From an uncultured Collinsella sp. (GTDB taxonomy: Bacteria > Actinomycetota > Coriobacteriia > Coriobacteriales > Coriobacteriaceae), in the NCBI GenBank assembly GCA_900541185.1, contig UQIQ01000009.1, forward strand, positions 1 through 42,879: a DNA stretch of 42,879 nucleotides, given 5' to 3'. A program made the position numbers and the translations under genes. Below the pieces are notes generated by a model, which worked only from the letters and a program-made list of their open reading frames with translations, searched no databases and had not been told where the DNA came from. Position 1 is the stretch's first letter, and every line of letters starts with the position of its first letter. Shown here piece after piece: positions 16,047-22,663 of the stretch.

Positions 16047-16814
16047 ATGGAATTGTTTGAGCCGATTCTTCATTTCTTTGAGCAACGGTGGGTCCACAAC
16101 ATCATCTGGGCCGTCATCTTGGCGATAGGCACCGCCGTCGCCGCCAAGGTCGTATCCAAGACCCTGAACCATCTGCTTAACCGAGACGATAACCCGCTTC
16201 CGGCATCGAGTATCTTCATCAACATCGCGCGCGCCGTCATCTGGATGATTGGCGGCAGCTTTATCCTCGATAACTGCTTTGGCATTAACGCAAACGCGCT
16301 CGTCGCCGCTCTTGGCGTCGGCGGCATCGCCATCTCGCTCGGCTTTCAGGACACGCTGTCAAACCTTATCGGCGGCATGCAAGTGACCTTTATGGGCATC
16401 ATCAAACCCGGCGACAATATCGAGGTCGGCGGCGTATCCGGCGTGGTCCAAGACATCACTTGGCGTCATACAACGATTGAGGATGCCTGTGGACAGACCA
16501 TCATCGTCCCCAACTCAAATATCTCCAAGAACACGCTCGTGCACCTCATGCCCTTTGGGCGTGTGGCTGTGCCCGTTGCCGTAAAGGACACGTCCAAGTG
16601 GGCCTCGCTCGACGCACTGGCAGACGAGCTGACCAGCGCCACCAAGGCCGCCGTGCTTCCCATCTCGGGCTTTGACAAGGAGCCCTACGTACTCTTTAGC
16701 GAAATCGGCGACTTTGGCATCAAAGGAAAGATCATCTTTATCGTCAGCGACGACAGCACTACTTTCACGGCAGCCGACGCCTGCATCCGTGCCATCGCCC
16801 CCATCATCGCCTAA
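16047..16814 (+). CDS. Small-conductance mechanosensitive channel (MscS family)
   Basis: A 255-residue MscS-type channel that opens under membrane tension to release solutes on osmotic downshock. Three hydrophobic segments are visible: about residues 15-37, 60-80 and the pore helix ALVAALGVGGIAISLGFQ. The pore helix ends in the family hallmark LGFQDTLSNLIGGM, followed by the beta-domain motif IKPGDNIEVGGVSGVVQDITWRHT and VPNSNISKN. At 255 residues it is a little shorter than E. coli MscS. AGGAGG stands 10 nt before the ATG at 16047. A TATCAT box at 16010-16015, inside the tail of the preceding remnant, may drive it. Confidence 0.9.
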   Translation: MELFEPILHFFEQRWVHNIIWAVILAIGTAVAAKVVSKTLNHLLNRDDNPLPASSIFINIARAVIWMIGGSFILDNCFGINANALVAALGVGGIAISLGFQDTLSNLIGGMQVTFMGIIKPGDNIEVGGVSGVVQDITWRHTTIEDACGQTIIVPNSNISKNTLVHLMPFGRVAVPVAVKDTSKWASLDALADELTSATKAAVLPISGFDKEPYVLFSEIGDFGIKGKIIFIVSDDSTTFTAADACIRAIAPIIA

Positions 16815-16851
16815 CCCGCCAAAAAGGGACAGGCACCTTTGTGGTGGTTTT
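16813..16851 (+). repeat. GGGACAG-loop hairpin, copy 3
   Basis: Starts at the mscS stop codon. AACCCGCCAAAAAGG pairs imperfectly with CCTTTGTGGTGGTTTT around GGACAGGCA. Probable terminator of mscS, directly upstream of the TACCAT box (16861-16866) of the next operon. Confidence 0.65.
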
Positions 16852-16905
16852 CATTCGTGGTACCATGGTTCATATAGTTGTTTAAACGACTAAGGGAGCA
16901 ACATC

Positions 16906-18822
16906 ATGGAAGAGGCCTATCGTCAAGCACGCAAGCGCGGCGAGCAGGGACGCCGTCGCGCCATCAGCCAAAGCGAGCACCCGTACCTTACGGACCTCGA
17001 CAGCCTCGTTGCCCAGCTCCCCTTAGGTCAGCGAGAGAATGTCGGCCTAAGGGATATTCCGCTCGAAATGGTCGTCGGCACAGTCACCAAAGGCCGTCAG
17101 TCCGCCTTTTCATGCAACTTTATGCCCCTGCTGCCGTTTAACACTGAGTTCGCCCGCAAGTGGTCCAACCTCTACGACATCCAGGTAACCGAGGGCTATC
17201 GCGATCCCATCATCGTCACCGAGTTCATGCATCGGTTCTATGTCCAGGAAGGCAACAAACGCGTCAGTGTCCTCAAATTCCTGGACGCTCCAACGGTTTC
17301 GGCCAGGGTCACCCGTCTCTACCCCGGCACATGGGATTCCGTCGAAAGCCGCCTGTACGGTGAATTCTGCGCGTTTTGGCGCGTCTGCCCCCTATACGAA
17401 ATCGAGTTCTCGCGTGAGGGAAGCTACGAGACGCTCGCCAAGATGCTCGGTCGGAACCTTATCGAAAAATGGCCGCAGAAAAAGGTCGACTACCTGCGCC
17501 ACACCTTCCTGCTCTTTAAGCGCGCCTACCTTCGCGCAGGCGGCGACCACCTGGACATTACGCCCGCCGACGCCATGCTCGTCTACCTCAATGTGTACAA
17601 CCAGGACCGCCTGCTGGATACGCCGACGGATATCGTCGTAAACCGCCTGTGCAAGATTTGGCGCGAGCTGGTCATTGCCGGCAAAAACGACGAGGACAAG
17701 GTCGATCTTGTCGAAGCGCCGAGCGTCGATGAGGAGGAGTCGCCCGCCAAGTCCACCTCCGGCGTGCTCAACTTCTTTATGGGCAAGACTGTCTATTCGG
17801 CGGCCAACCCCCTGCGTATCGCCTTTATCCATGAGTTCCCCTGTGCGGCGTCGAGCTGGGACAGTCTGCACGACCAAGGACGTCAGTATCTCGATGAGCA
17901 CTTTGACGGTATCGTGCGCACCGAGGCGTTCGAAGACTGTCACGATCCGGACGTGTTCTACGCCGCCGTGGAAACGGCTGTCAAACATGGAGACAACGTC
18001 ATCTTCTCGACCTCGCACCGCCTGATGGAATACACGCTCAGAGCTGCCGTTGAGTATCCCCAGGTTCGGTTCCTTAACTGCTCTATCGGCCTTCCCCACC
18101 AAAGCGTCCGTTCGTACTTTGGCAAGATGTACGAGGCCAAGTTCCTCCTGGGCGCCCTTGCCGCCAGCATGGCGGACAACCATCGCATCGGCTACCACGC
18201 GTCGGTCTTCGCCTCGGGCGCACTCAGCGAGATCAATGCCTTTGCCATCGGTGCCTCGCTGCTCGACCCCCGCGCGCAAATTATCCTCACCTGGGGCGAT
18301 GTGCCCGCCGGCGGTCTCGCCGAGGCCATGTGCCGCGAAGGCGTGAGCGTCATGACCGGCGCTGACATGTCAAAGTCGCTCGAAGACCCTACGGCCTACG
18401 GACTCCACCGCCTGGTCGATGGCAAGGTTACCGGCATCGCCATGCCGGTATGGAACTGGGGCCGTTACTACGAGCTCATCGTTCGCAGCCTTCTGCACGG
18501 CACGTGGGACGAGACCAGTGACGACAACCAGGTTCGCGCCGTCAACTACTGGTACGGCATGAGCTCGGGCGTTATCGACATCCGTTACGCTCCGGGCCTA
18601 CCCTACCAGACGCGCAAACTCGTGCAGTTGCTCCGCAACGGCATTGTCGAGGGCTCCATCAACCCCTTTGGCGGCGAGCTCCACAGCCAGAACGGCGTGG
18701 TACAGATCGAAGGCTTCCCTCCGCTGCCGAGCACGCAGATTGTCGAGATGAATTGGCTGGCGGATAACGTGGTAGGCACCATTCCGCAGCTCGACGATGA
18801 GCCGAAAGTCCCTGCCCTATGA
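16906..18822 (+). CDS. ParB-like / BMP-like fusion protein of unknown function
   Basis: A 638-residue soluble protein with no signal peptide or membrane helix. Residues 45-130 hold a ParB/sulfiredoxin-type fold segment: IPLEMVVGTVTKGRQSAF and FYVQEGNKRVSVLKFL, where the EGNKR block is like the ParB GxxRR nucleotide/DNA-binding loop. Residues 140-260 are helical. After an acidic linker (262-290) residues 302-620 resemble the basic membrane protein (BMP/PnrA) periplasmic-binding fold: LRIAFIHEFP, SWDSLHDQGRQYL, FLNCSIGLP, YEAKFLLGALAASM and NPFGGEL. BMP proteins bind nucleosides outside the cell, but this one is cytoplasmic by prediction, so it may sense a nucleoside-like ligand inside. AAGGGAG precedes the ATG. 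The stop overlaps the next gene by 4 bp (ATGA), so the phosphoesterase is coupled to it. I know of no assigned function. Confidence 0.75.
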   Translation: MEEAYRQARKRGEQGRRRAISQSEHPYLTDLDSLVAQLPLGQRENVGLRDIPLEMVVGTVTKGRQSAFSCNFMPLLPFNTEFARKWSNLYDIQVTEGYRDPIIVTEFMHRFYVQEGNKRVSVLKFLDAPTVSARVTRLYPGTWDSVESRLYGEFCAFWRVCPLYEIEFSREGSYETLAKMLGRNLIEKWPQKKVDYLRHTFLLFKRAYLRAGGDHLDITPADAMLVYLNVYNQDRLLDTPTDIVVNRLCKIWRELVIAGKNDEDKVDLVEAPSVDEEESPAKSTSGVLNFFMGKTVYSAANPLRIAFIHEFPCAASSWDSLHDQGRQYLDEHFDGIVRTEAFEDCHDPDVFYAAVETAVKHGDNVIFSTSHRLMEYTLRAAVEYPQVRFLNCSIGLPHQSVRSYFGKMYEAKFLLGALAASMADNHRIGYHASVFASGALSEINAFAIGASLLDPRAQIILTWGDVPAGGLAEAMCREGVSVMTGADMSKSLEDPTAYGLHRLVDGKVTGIAMPVWNWGRYYELIVRSLLHGTWDETSDDNQVRAVNYWYGMSSGVIDIRYAPGLPYQTRKLVQLLRNGIVEGSINPFGGELHSQNGVVQIEGFPPLPSTQIVEMNWLADNVVGTIPQLDDEPKVPAL

Positions 18823-19529
18823 AAATCCTTGCCATAGCCGATACCGAAGAACGATGCCTTTGGGAGTGCTTTCGCAAGGAACGCTTTGAGGGTGTCGACC
18901 TGATTTTGTCCGCCGGCGATCTGGACCCGGACTATCTTGAGTTTTTGGTCACAGTCATCAACAAGCCGCTCATCTACGTGCGCGGCAATCACGATGATCG
19001 CTACGCACGTCATGCACCGGGCGGATGTATCTGCGTGGAAGACAGCGTGTACACGTACCGAGGGATTCGCATTGCGGGCCTTGGCGGGTCCATGCGTTAT
19101 CGCGACGGCGCCAACATGTACACCGAACGCGAGATGTCCAAGCGCATGCGTAAGCTGTCGCGTAAGGTTAGGATGGTCGGCGGGTGCGACATTCTGCTTA
19201 CCCATGCGCCCGCCGCCGGTATGGGTGATCTGGACGATCTACCGCATCGAGGGTTTGAGTGCTTTAACACGGCACTTGAGTCCTGGGGGGCCGACTACAT
19301 GGTGCATGGGCATGTACACCAAAGCTACGGTTACGATTATCAGCGCGAGCGGCAGCATATGTGTGGAACGACGATCATCAACGCCTGCGGCTATACGCAG
19401 TTTGAGCTCGACCAGACGCGCTACCCCATCCGTGGCTGGCAGGCAGCCTGGCTCAATTCGCAAACCATGCGCCGCGAGCTCAAGCGCCACGAGGCCATTG
19501 AGTCCTCTACCGCCAGAACCCCCTGGTAA
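18819..19529 (+). CDS. Calcineurin-like metallophosphoesterase
   Basis: A 236-residue phosphoesterase of the calcineurin-like superfamily, with two-metal chemistry expected on a phosphodiester or phosphomonoester. Motifs in order: IADTEE (usual DxH replaced by D-T-E), LSAGDLD, VRGNHDD, LTHAP and VHGHVH. A second block typical of this subgroup is RIAGLGGSMRYRDGANMYTE. The Glu in motif I changes one metal ligand and may be a subfamily feature. The ATG at 18819 overlaps the stop of the ParB-like/BMP-like gene (ATGA), so both products are made from one message and probably act in one process. Substrate unknown; a nucleotide derivative would fit the partner but this is inference. Confidence 0.85.
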   Translation: MKILAIADTEERCLWECFRKERFEGVDLILSAGDLDPDYLEFLVTVINKPLIYVRGNHDDRYARHAPGGCICVEDSVYTYRGIRIAGLGGSMRYRDGANMYTEREMSKRMRKLSRKVRMVGGCDILLTHAPAAGMGDLDDLPHRGFECFNTALESWGADYMVHGHVHQSYGYDYQRERQHMCGTTIINACGYTQFELDQTRYPIRGWQAAWLNSQTMRRELKRHEAIESSTARTPW

Positions 19530-19552
19530 CCACCTTTAAGGCTTGACGCTGC

Positions 19553-19652
19553 GCCGGCCCCAAGCACCCCATCTCGCCCCTCAAGCCGTCGCTCGCGTAC
19601 CAAAGTACGCGTCGCTCCTCTTTCGGGGCGACCTGAGGCACTTGGAACCGGC
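19553..19652. repeat. Long nested-stem element, copy 1 (possible structured RNA)
   Basis: Stems nest in order: GCCGG/CCGGC (19553-19557, 19648-19652), CCAAG/CTTGG (19560-19564, 19641-19645), TCGCCCC/GGGGCGA (19574-19580, 19625-19631) and the core GCGTAC-caaa-GTACGC (19595-19610) flanked on both sides by GTCGCTC. The reverse complement of the element at 30526-30625 has the same core and the same nesting with different stem sequences. It follows the phosphoesterase gene. Confidence 0.75.
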
Positions 19653-19685
19653 TCGCTGCGATGCCATAACATTGACGCCAAAGTG

Positions 19686-19730
19686 CCAAAACCACCACAA
19701 AGGTGCCTGTCCCCTTTGTGGTGGTATTGG
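19686..19730. repeat. GGGACAG-loop hairpin, copy 4 (inverted)
   Basis: 19686-19703 pairs with 19713-19730 over 17 of 18 positions (CCAAAACCACCACAAAGG with CCTTTGTGGTGGTATTGG). The loop carries CTGTCC, the complement of GGACAG. Same family as 15711, 15765 and 16813 but in the other orientation. Confidence 0.8.
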
Positions 19731-19741
19731 TCCGAGATAGC

Positions 19742-19780
19742 AAGAAACCCGGTCCTGCACGAGGCAGAACCGGGTTTCTT
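19742..19780 (-). terminator. Terminator of the rplK-rplA operon
   Basis: AAGAAACCCGGT (19742-19753) pairs perfectly with ACCGGGTTTCTT (19769-19780), with an inner CTGC/GCAG pairing. It lies 37 bp after the rplA stop and may work in both directions. Confidence 0.85.
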
Positions 19781-19816
19781 TAGCAATGCTTGCTTTGCTC
19801 AGGCAGTAACTGTTAG

Positions 19817-20524
19817 TTACTCAGCCAGGAAGTCACGCTGGACAGCGGGATCAACCTTGACGCCAGGGCCCATGGTGGAAGACACGGAGATGGACTTGAC
19901 GTACTTACCCTTAGCAGAAGAGGGCTTGACGCGCAGAATCTCGGTGTACAGGGCAGCGTAGTTCTCGACGAGCTGCTTCTCAGAGAAGGACTTCTTGCCC
20001 AGGGGCACGTGGCAGATGCCGTAACGGTCGGCGCGGTACTCAACGCGGCCGGCCTTGAGCTCGGAGACCATCTTGGCGACGTCCATGGTCACGGTGCCGA
20101 GCTTGGGGTTCGGCATGAGGCCACGGGGACCAAGGATCTTACCGATGCGGCCAACCTTGGCCATCATGTTCGGCGTAGCGATAGCGGCGTCGAAGTTGAT
20201 CTCGCCCTTCTGGATCTGGGCGACGAGCTCGTCGGAACCGATGATGTCGGCGCCGGCAGCCTCGGCCTCGCGAGCCTTCTCGCCCTCGGCGAAGACGGCA
20301 ACACGAACGGTCTTGCCGGTGCCGTGGGGCAGGGAAATGGAACCACGGATGTTCTGGTCAGCCTTACGAGTATCGATGCCCAGACGGAAGTGGGCCTCGA
20401 CGGTCTCGTCGAACTTGGCGGTGTCGAGCTCCTTGATGAGCTTGGCAGCCTGAAGGGGGGTGTAGAGCGTGGCGCGGTCGATCTTCTCGGCAGCGGCGTT
20501 ATAGCTCTTACCATGCTTAGCCAT
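19817..20524 (-). CDS. rplA: 50S ribosomal protein L1
   Basis: A 235-residue L1, the usual size. It binds 23S rRNA at the L1 stalk and helps move E-site tRNA; in many bacteria it also represses its own operon by binding the mRNA. Conserved blocks are VEAHFRLGIDTRKADQNIRG, SLPHGTGKTVRVAVFAEG, GPRGLMPNPKLGTVT and GRVEYRADRYGICHVPLGK. The ATG at 20524 is chosen because AGGAGG lies 8 nt upstream; an ATG two codons earlier is too close to that site. Last gene of the operon, 117 bp after rplK with a hairpin between. Confidence 0.98.
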   Translation of the reverse strand: MAKHGKSYNAAAEKIDRATLYTPLQAAKLIKELDTAKFDETVEAHFRLGIDTRKADQNIRGSISLPHGTGKTVRVAVFAEGEKAREAEAAGADIIGSDELVAQIQKGEINFDAAIATPNMMAKVGRIGKILGPRGLMPNPKLGTVTMDVAKMVSELKAGRVEYRADRYGICHVPLGKKSFSEKQLVENYAALYTEILRVKPSSAKGKYVKSISVSSTMGPGVKVDPAVQRDFLAE

Positions 20525-20597
20525 GTGCATTACCTCCTGTGGTTAAACGGGCGTGAGCCCTCCCACATCGTATCGTGTGCCCTATTGCACACATATA

Positions 20598-20623
20598 ACG
20601 GGCGCCCCGGTCGGAGCACCCGT
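20598..20623 (-). promoter_or_regulatory. Hairpin in the rplK-rplA intergenic region
   Basis: ACGGGCGCCCC (20598-20608) and GGAGCACCCGT (20613-20623) form an 11-bp stem with two G:U pairs in the minus-strand RNA, loop of 4. No T-run follows, so it is not a clear terminator; it may be an L1-binding or processing site in the leader of rplA. Confidence 0.45.
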
Positions 20624-20641
20624 CATTACCTAAAGAAATCG

Positions 20642-21070
20642 CTACTCAGCGATGGTGACGCCCATGGAGCGGGCGGTACCGGCGATGATCTTCTTGGCGG
20701 CGTCAATGTCGTTGGCATTGAGGTCCGGCATCTTGATCTCGGCGATCTTGGTGAGCTGCTCCTGGGAGAGCTGACCGACCTTGTCGGCCTGGGGCTTAGC
20801 GGAACCAGACTTGAGGTTCAGCTCCTTCTTGATGAGGTGAGCCGCCGGCGGGGTCTTGGTGATGAAGGAGAAGGACTTATCCTCGTAGACAGAGATCTCA
20901 ACGGGGATGATGTCGCCCTTCTTGTCCTGCGTCTCGGCGTTAAAGGCCTGGCAGAACTGCATGATGTTCACGCCAGCAGCGCCCAGGGCGGGGCCGACGG
21001 GAGGAGCGGGGTTAGCTGCACCAGCAGGAATCTGGAGCTTAATGACGTTGGCAACCTTCTTCTCAGCCAT
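20642..21070 (-). CDS. rplK: 50S ribosomal protein L11
   Basis: A 142-residue L11, close to the usual 141. It binds the GTPase-associated centre of 23S rRNA and supports factor binding. Family marks are IKLQIPAGAANPAPPVGPALG, the following NIMQFCQAFNAET, TPPAAHLIKKEL and the C-terminal GTARSMGVTI. The ATG at 21070 is preferred over one two codons earlier because AAAGGA needs the spacing. It lies 120 bp after nusG in the same direction. Confidence 0.98.
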   Translation of the reverse strand: MAEKKVANVIKLQIPAGAANPAPPVGPALGAAGVNIMQFCQAFNAETQDKKGDIIPVEISVYEDKSFSFITKTPPAAHLIKKELNLKSGSAKPQADKVGQLSQEQLTKIAEIKMPDLNANDIDAAKKIIAGTARSMGVTIAE

Positions 21071-21190
21071 GGTCATTCCTTTCGAATCACGAGTGTGAAG
21101 TACTTGCTATATCGTAAGCACGCACGTGTTAGAAGCACTCCTGAGATGAGCAGTCACAGAAGAAGCACGCTCGCGCGAACGGACGAAAAC

Positions 21191-21727
21191 TTAAGCGATG
21201 ACAGCGACCTGGTTAAAGTCGAGCTCGACCGGCGTCTCGCGGCCAAAGATCATCAGCGTGACCTTGAGCTTGCCAGCCTCGGTGTTAACCTCGGAGACCT
21301 TGCCATCAAAGTCGGTAAGCGGGCCATCGGTGACGCGGACGGACGTACCGACCTCAATATCAACCGAGGTGCGCTTGGGCGAATCCCCCTTACCGGGACG
21401 ACGAGTCATCTTGTTGTACTCGTCGCGGGAAAGCGGAGCGGGCTTGCCGTTGCCGCCCAGGAAACCGGTGACGCCAGGCGTGTTACGAACACACGTCCAA
21501 GCATCGTCATCCATCTCCATGCGGACCAGGACATAACCCGGGAAGATCTTGGAATCCTTGGTCTCACGCTTGCCACCCTCTTTAATCTCGGTGACACGCT
21601 CCATAGGAATCTCGATATCAAAGATACGGTCCTGCATGCCCATAGTCTCGATGCGATGCTCGAGATCGGACTTAACGCGGTTCTCGTATCCAGAGTAAGT
21701 GTGAACGACGTACCAACGCTTAGACAT
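21191..21727 (-). CDS. nusG: Transcription elongation/antitermination factor NusG
   Basis: A 178-residue NusG that binds RNA polymerase and couples it to translation and Rho. The NGN domain begins KRWYVVHTYSGYENRVKSDL and includes KIFPGYVLVRMEMDD and NTPGVTGFLG; the C-terminal KOW domain has GTSVRVTDGPLTDFDGKVSE. GAGGGG precedes the ATG. It starts 3 bp after secE, the classical secE-nusG coupling. Confidence 0.98.
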   Translation of the reverse strand: MSKRWYVVHTYSGYENRVKSDLEHRIETMGMQDRIFDIEIPMERVTEIKEGGKRETKDSKIFPGYVLVRMEMDDDAWTCVRNTPGVTGFLGGNGKPAPLSRDEYNKMTRRPGKGDSPKRTSVDIEVGTSVRVTDGPLTDFDGKVSEVNTEAGKLKVTLMIFGRETPVELDFNQVAVIA

Positions 21728-21730
21728 GGT

Positions 21731-22069
21731 TTAGCCCCTCAATCCAGAGAACAGAGCAAGAGCCTCGCCAAAGCCAGCATCGAGCAGAGCGATGACGACG
21801 CCGACGACGATCAGAGAAGCGCAAACGACGACCGAGTAGTTCACGAGCTCCTTCTTATCGGGCCACGTGACACGCTTCATCTCGGACTTGACCGAAGCGA
21901 AATACTTCTTGGTGCGGGCGAAGAAACCAGGCTTCTCGTTCTTCTTGGACTTCGCAGCCTTCTCGTTCTTCTTGGCAACGGCCTTCTTGGCCTCAACCTT
22001 GGAGTTGGCGGCAGCGTTGTTGGCAGGCGCCTGCTGCTGAGCCTTCTTCTTGTTCTTCTTGTTGGCCAT
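21731..22069 (-). CDS. secE: Preprotein translocase subunit SecE
   Basis: A 112-residue SecE with the single-helix form typical of Gram-positive bacteria. The core is FFARTKKYFASVKSEMKRVTWPDKKEL, the amphipathic cytosolic helix and hinge, followed by one membrane segment (NYSVVVCASLIVVGVVIALL). The first 45 residues are an added Lys/Ala/Asn-rich tail of low complexity, as in some actinobacteria. It completes the SecYEG channel. GGAGGTAA stands before the ATG; nusG follows after 3 bp. Confidence 0.95.
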   Translation of the reverse strand: MANKKNKKKAQQQAPANNAAANSKVEAKKAVAKKNEKAAKSKKNEKPGFFARTKKYFASVKSEMKRVTWPDKKELVNYSVVVCASLIVVGVVIALLDAGFGEALALFSGLRG

Positions 22070-22145
22070 TTGGGTTACCTCCGCGCAATGCGCTTATACA
22101 TGAGTAAACCGTAAGCCCCCAATTGGGAGCTTACGGAATAATGAC

Positions 22146-22221
22146 TGGCACGCCAGGAAGGACTCGAACCCTCAACACTCGGTTTTGGAGACCGATGCTC
22201 TACCAATTGAACTACTGGCGT
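22146..22221 (-). tRNA. tRNA-Trp (CCA anticodon)
   Basis: On the minus strand ACGCCAG pairs with CTGGCGT, the anticodon loop is CTCCAAA (CCA), the T loop is TTCGAGT, the discriminator is G and CCA is encoded. It lies between rpmG and secE in the usual order. Confidence 0.97.
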
Positions 22222-22234
22222 ATGTGACTAGAGA

Positions 22235-22384
22235 CTAGCGAGTCTCTTTGTGCAGCGTGTGGTGACGGCACCAGGGGCAATACTTCTTGATCTCCATACG
22301 ATCAGGCATGGTCGACTTGTTCTTGGTGGTCGTATAGTTGCGGCGCTTGCACTCAGTGCACGCAAGAGTAACTAGAGTACGCAT
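22235..22384 (-). CDS. rpmG: 50S ribosomal protein L33
   Basis: A 49-residue L33. It reads MRTLVTLACTECKRRNYTTT, continues with the typical KNKSTMPDRMEIKKYCPWC and ends RHHTLHKETR. Four Cys in two CxxC pairs (CTEC, CPWC) make it the zinc-binding form. AGG-containing sequence precedes the ATG. It is the first gene of the unit rpmG, tRNA-Trp, secE, nusG. Confidence 0.97.
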   Translation of the reverse strand: MRTLVTLACTECKRRNYTTTKNKSTMPDRMEIKKYCPWCRHHTLHKETR

Positions 22385-22429
22385 GTATCCTGAACCTTTC
22401 ATTTCCGCCCCGTACGGGCACGAGTTGAT

Positions 22430-22477
22430 ACTTTATCAGCTCTACGTAAGTGCTGTCAACGAAAACCTCGAATCAAT
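22430..22477 (-). promoter_or_regulatory. Promoter of the rpmG-secE-nusG unit
   Basis: On the minus strand TTGACA (22454-22459) and TAAAGT (22430-22435) are 18 bp apart. GAGGTTTTCG stands directly upstream of the -35, exactly as in the tRNA/tuf promoter at 24261-24300. Start of transcription about 40 bp before the rpmG ATG. Confidence 0.75.
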
Positions 22478-22605
22478 TGGTTCTCGGTGAACCCATTCAT
22501 ATTTGGAACACATCAATGGAGCCAACGAGATCTAATCGACAGTGCACCCAGGACCATTATCGATCCTCTCGACACCAGCAACGGCTCAATATCCATTGCA
22601 GAAAA
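22478..22605. other. Intergenic spacer between rpmG promoter and tuf terminator
   Basis: No gene, repeat or clear signal is seen; base composition is less GC-rich than the genes. Confidence 0.5.
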
Positions 22606-22635
22606 GAACCCGGCACCCATATAAGTGCCGGGTTC
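22606..22635 (-). terminator. Terminator of tuf
   Basis: GAACCCGGCAC (22606-22616) pairs perfectly with GTGCCGGGTTC (22625-22635); TTTTC follows on the minus strand. It separates tuf from the rpmG promoter. Confidence 0.93.
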
Positions 22636-22663
22636 TCTAAGTCAGCTATATCAAAGAGCTAAT

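Noticed and set aside
20009..22114. Plus-strand open frame of 701 codons across the ribosomal protein region
   Set aside because: It runs antisense through rplA, rplK, nusG and secE, all certain genes.
22454..22635. Small gene between rpmG and tuf on the plus strand
   Set aside because: A 70-codon frame exists but has no ribosome site and its end lies inside the tuf terminator.
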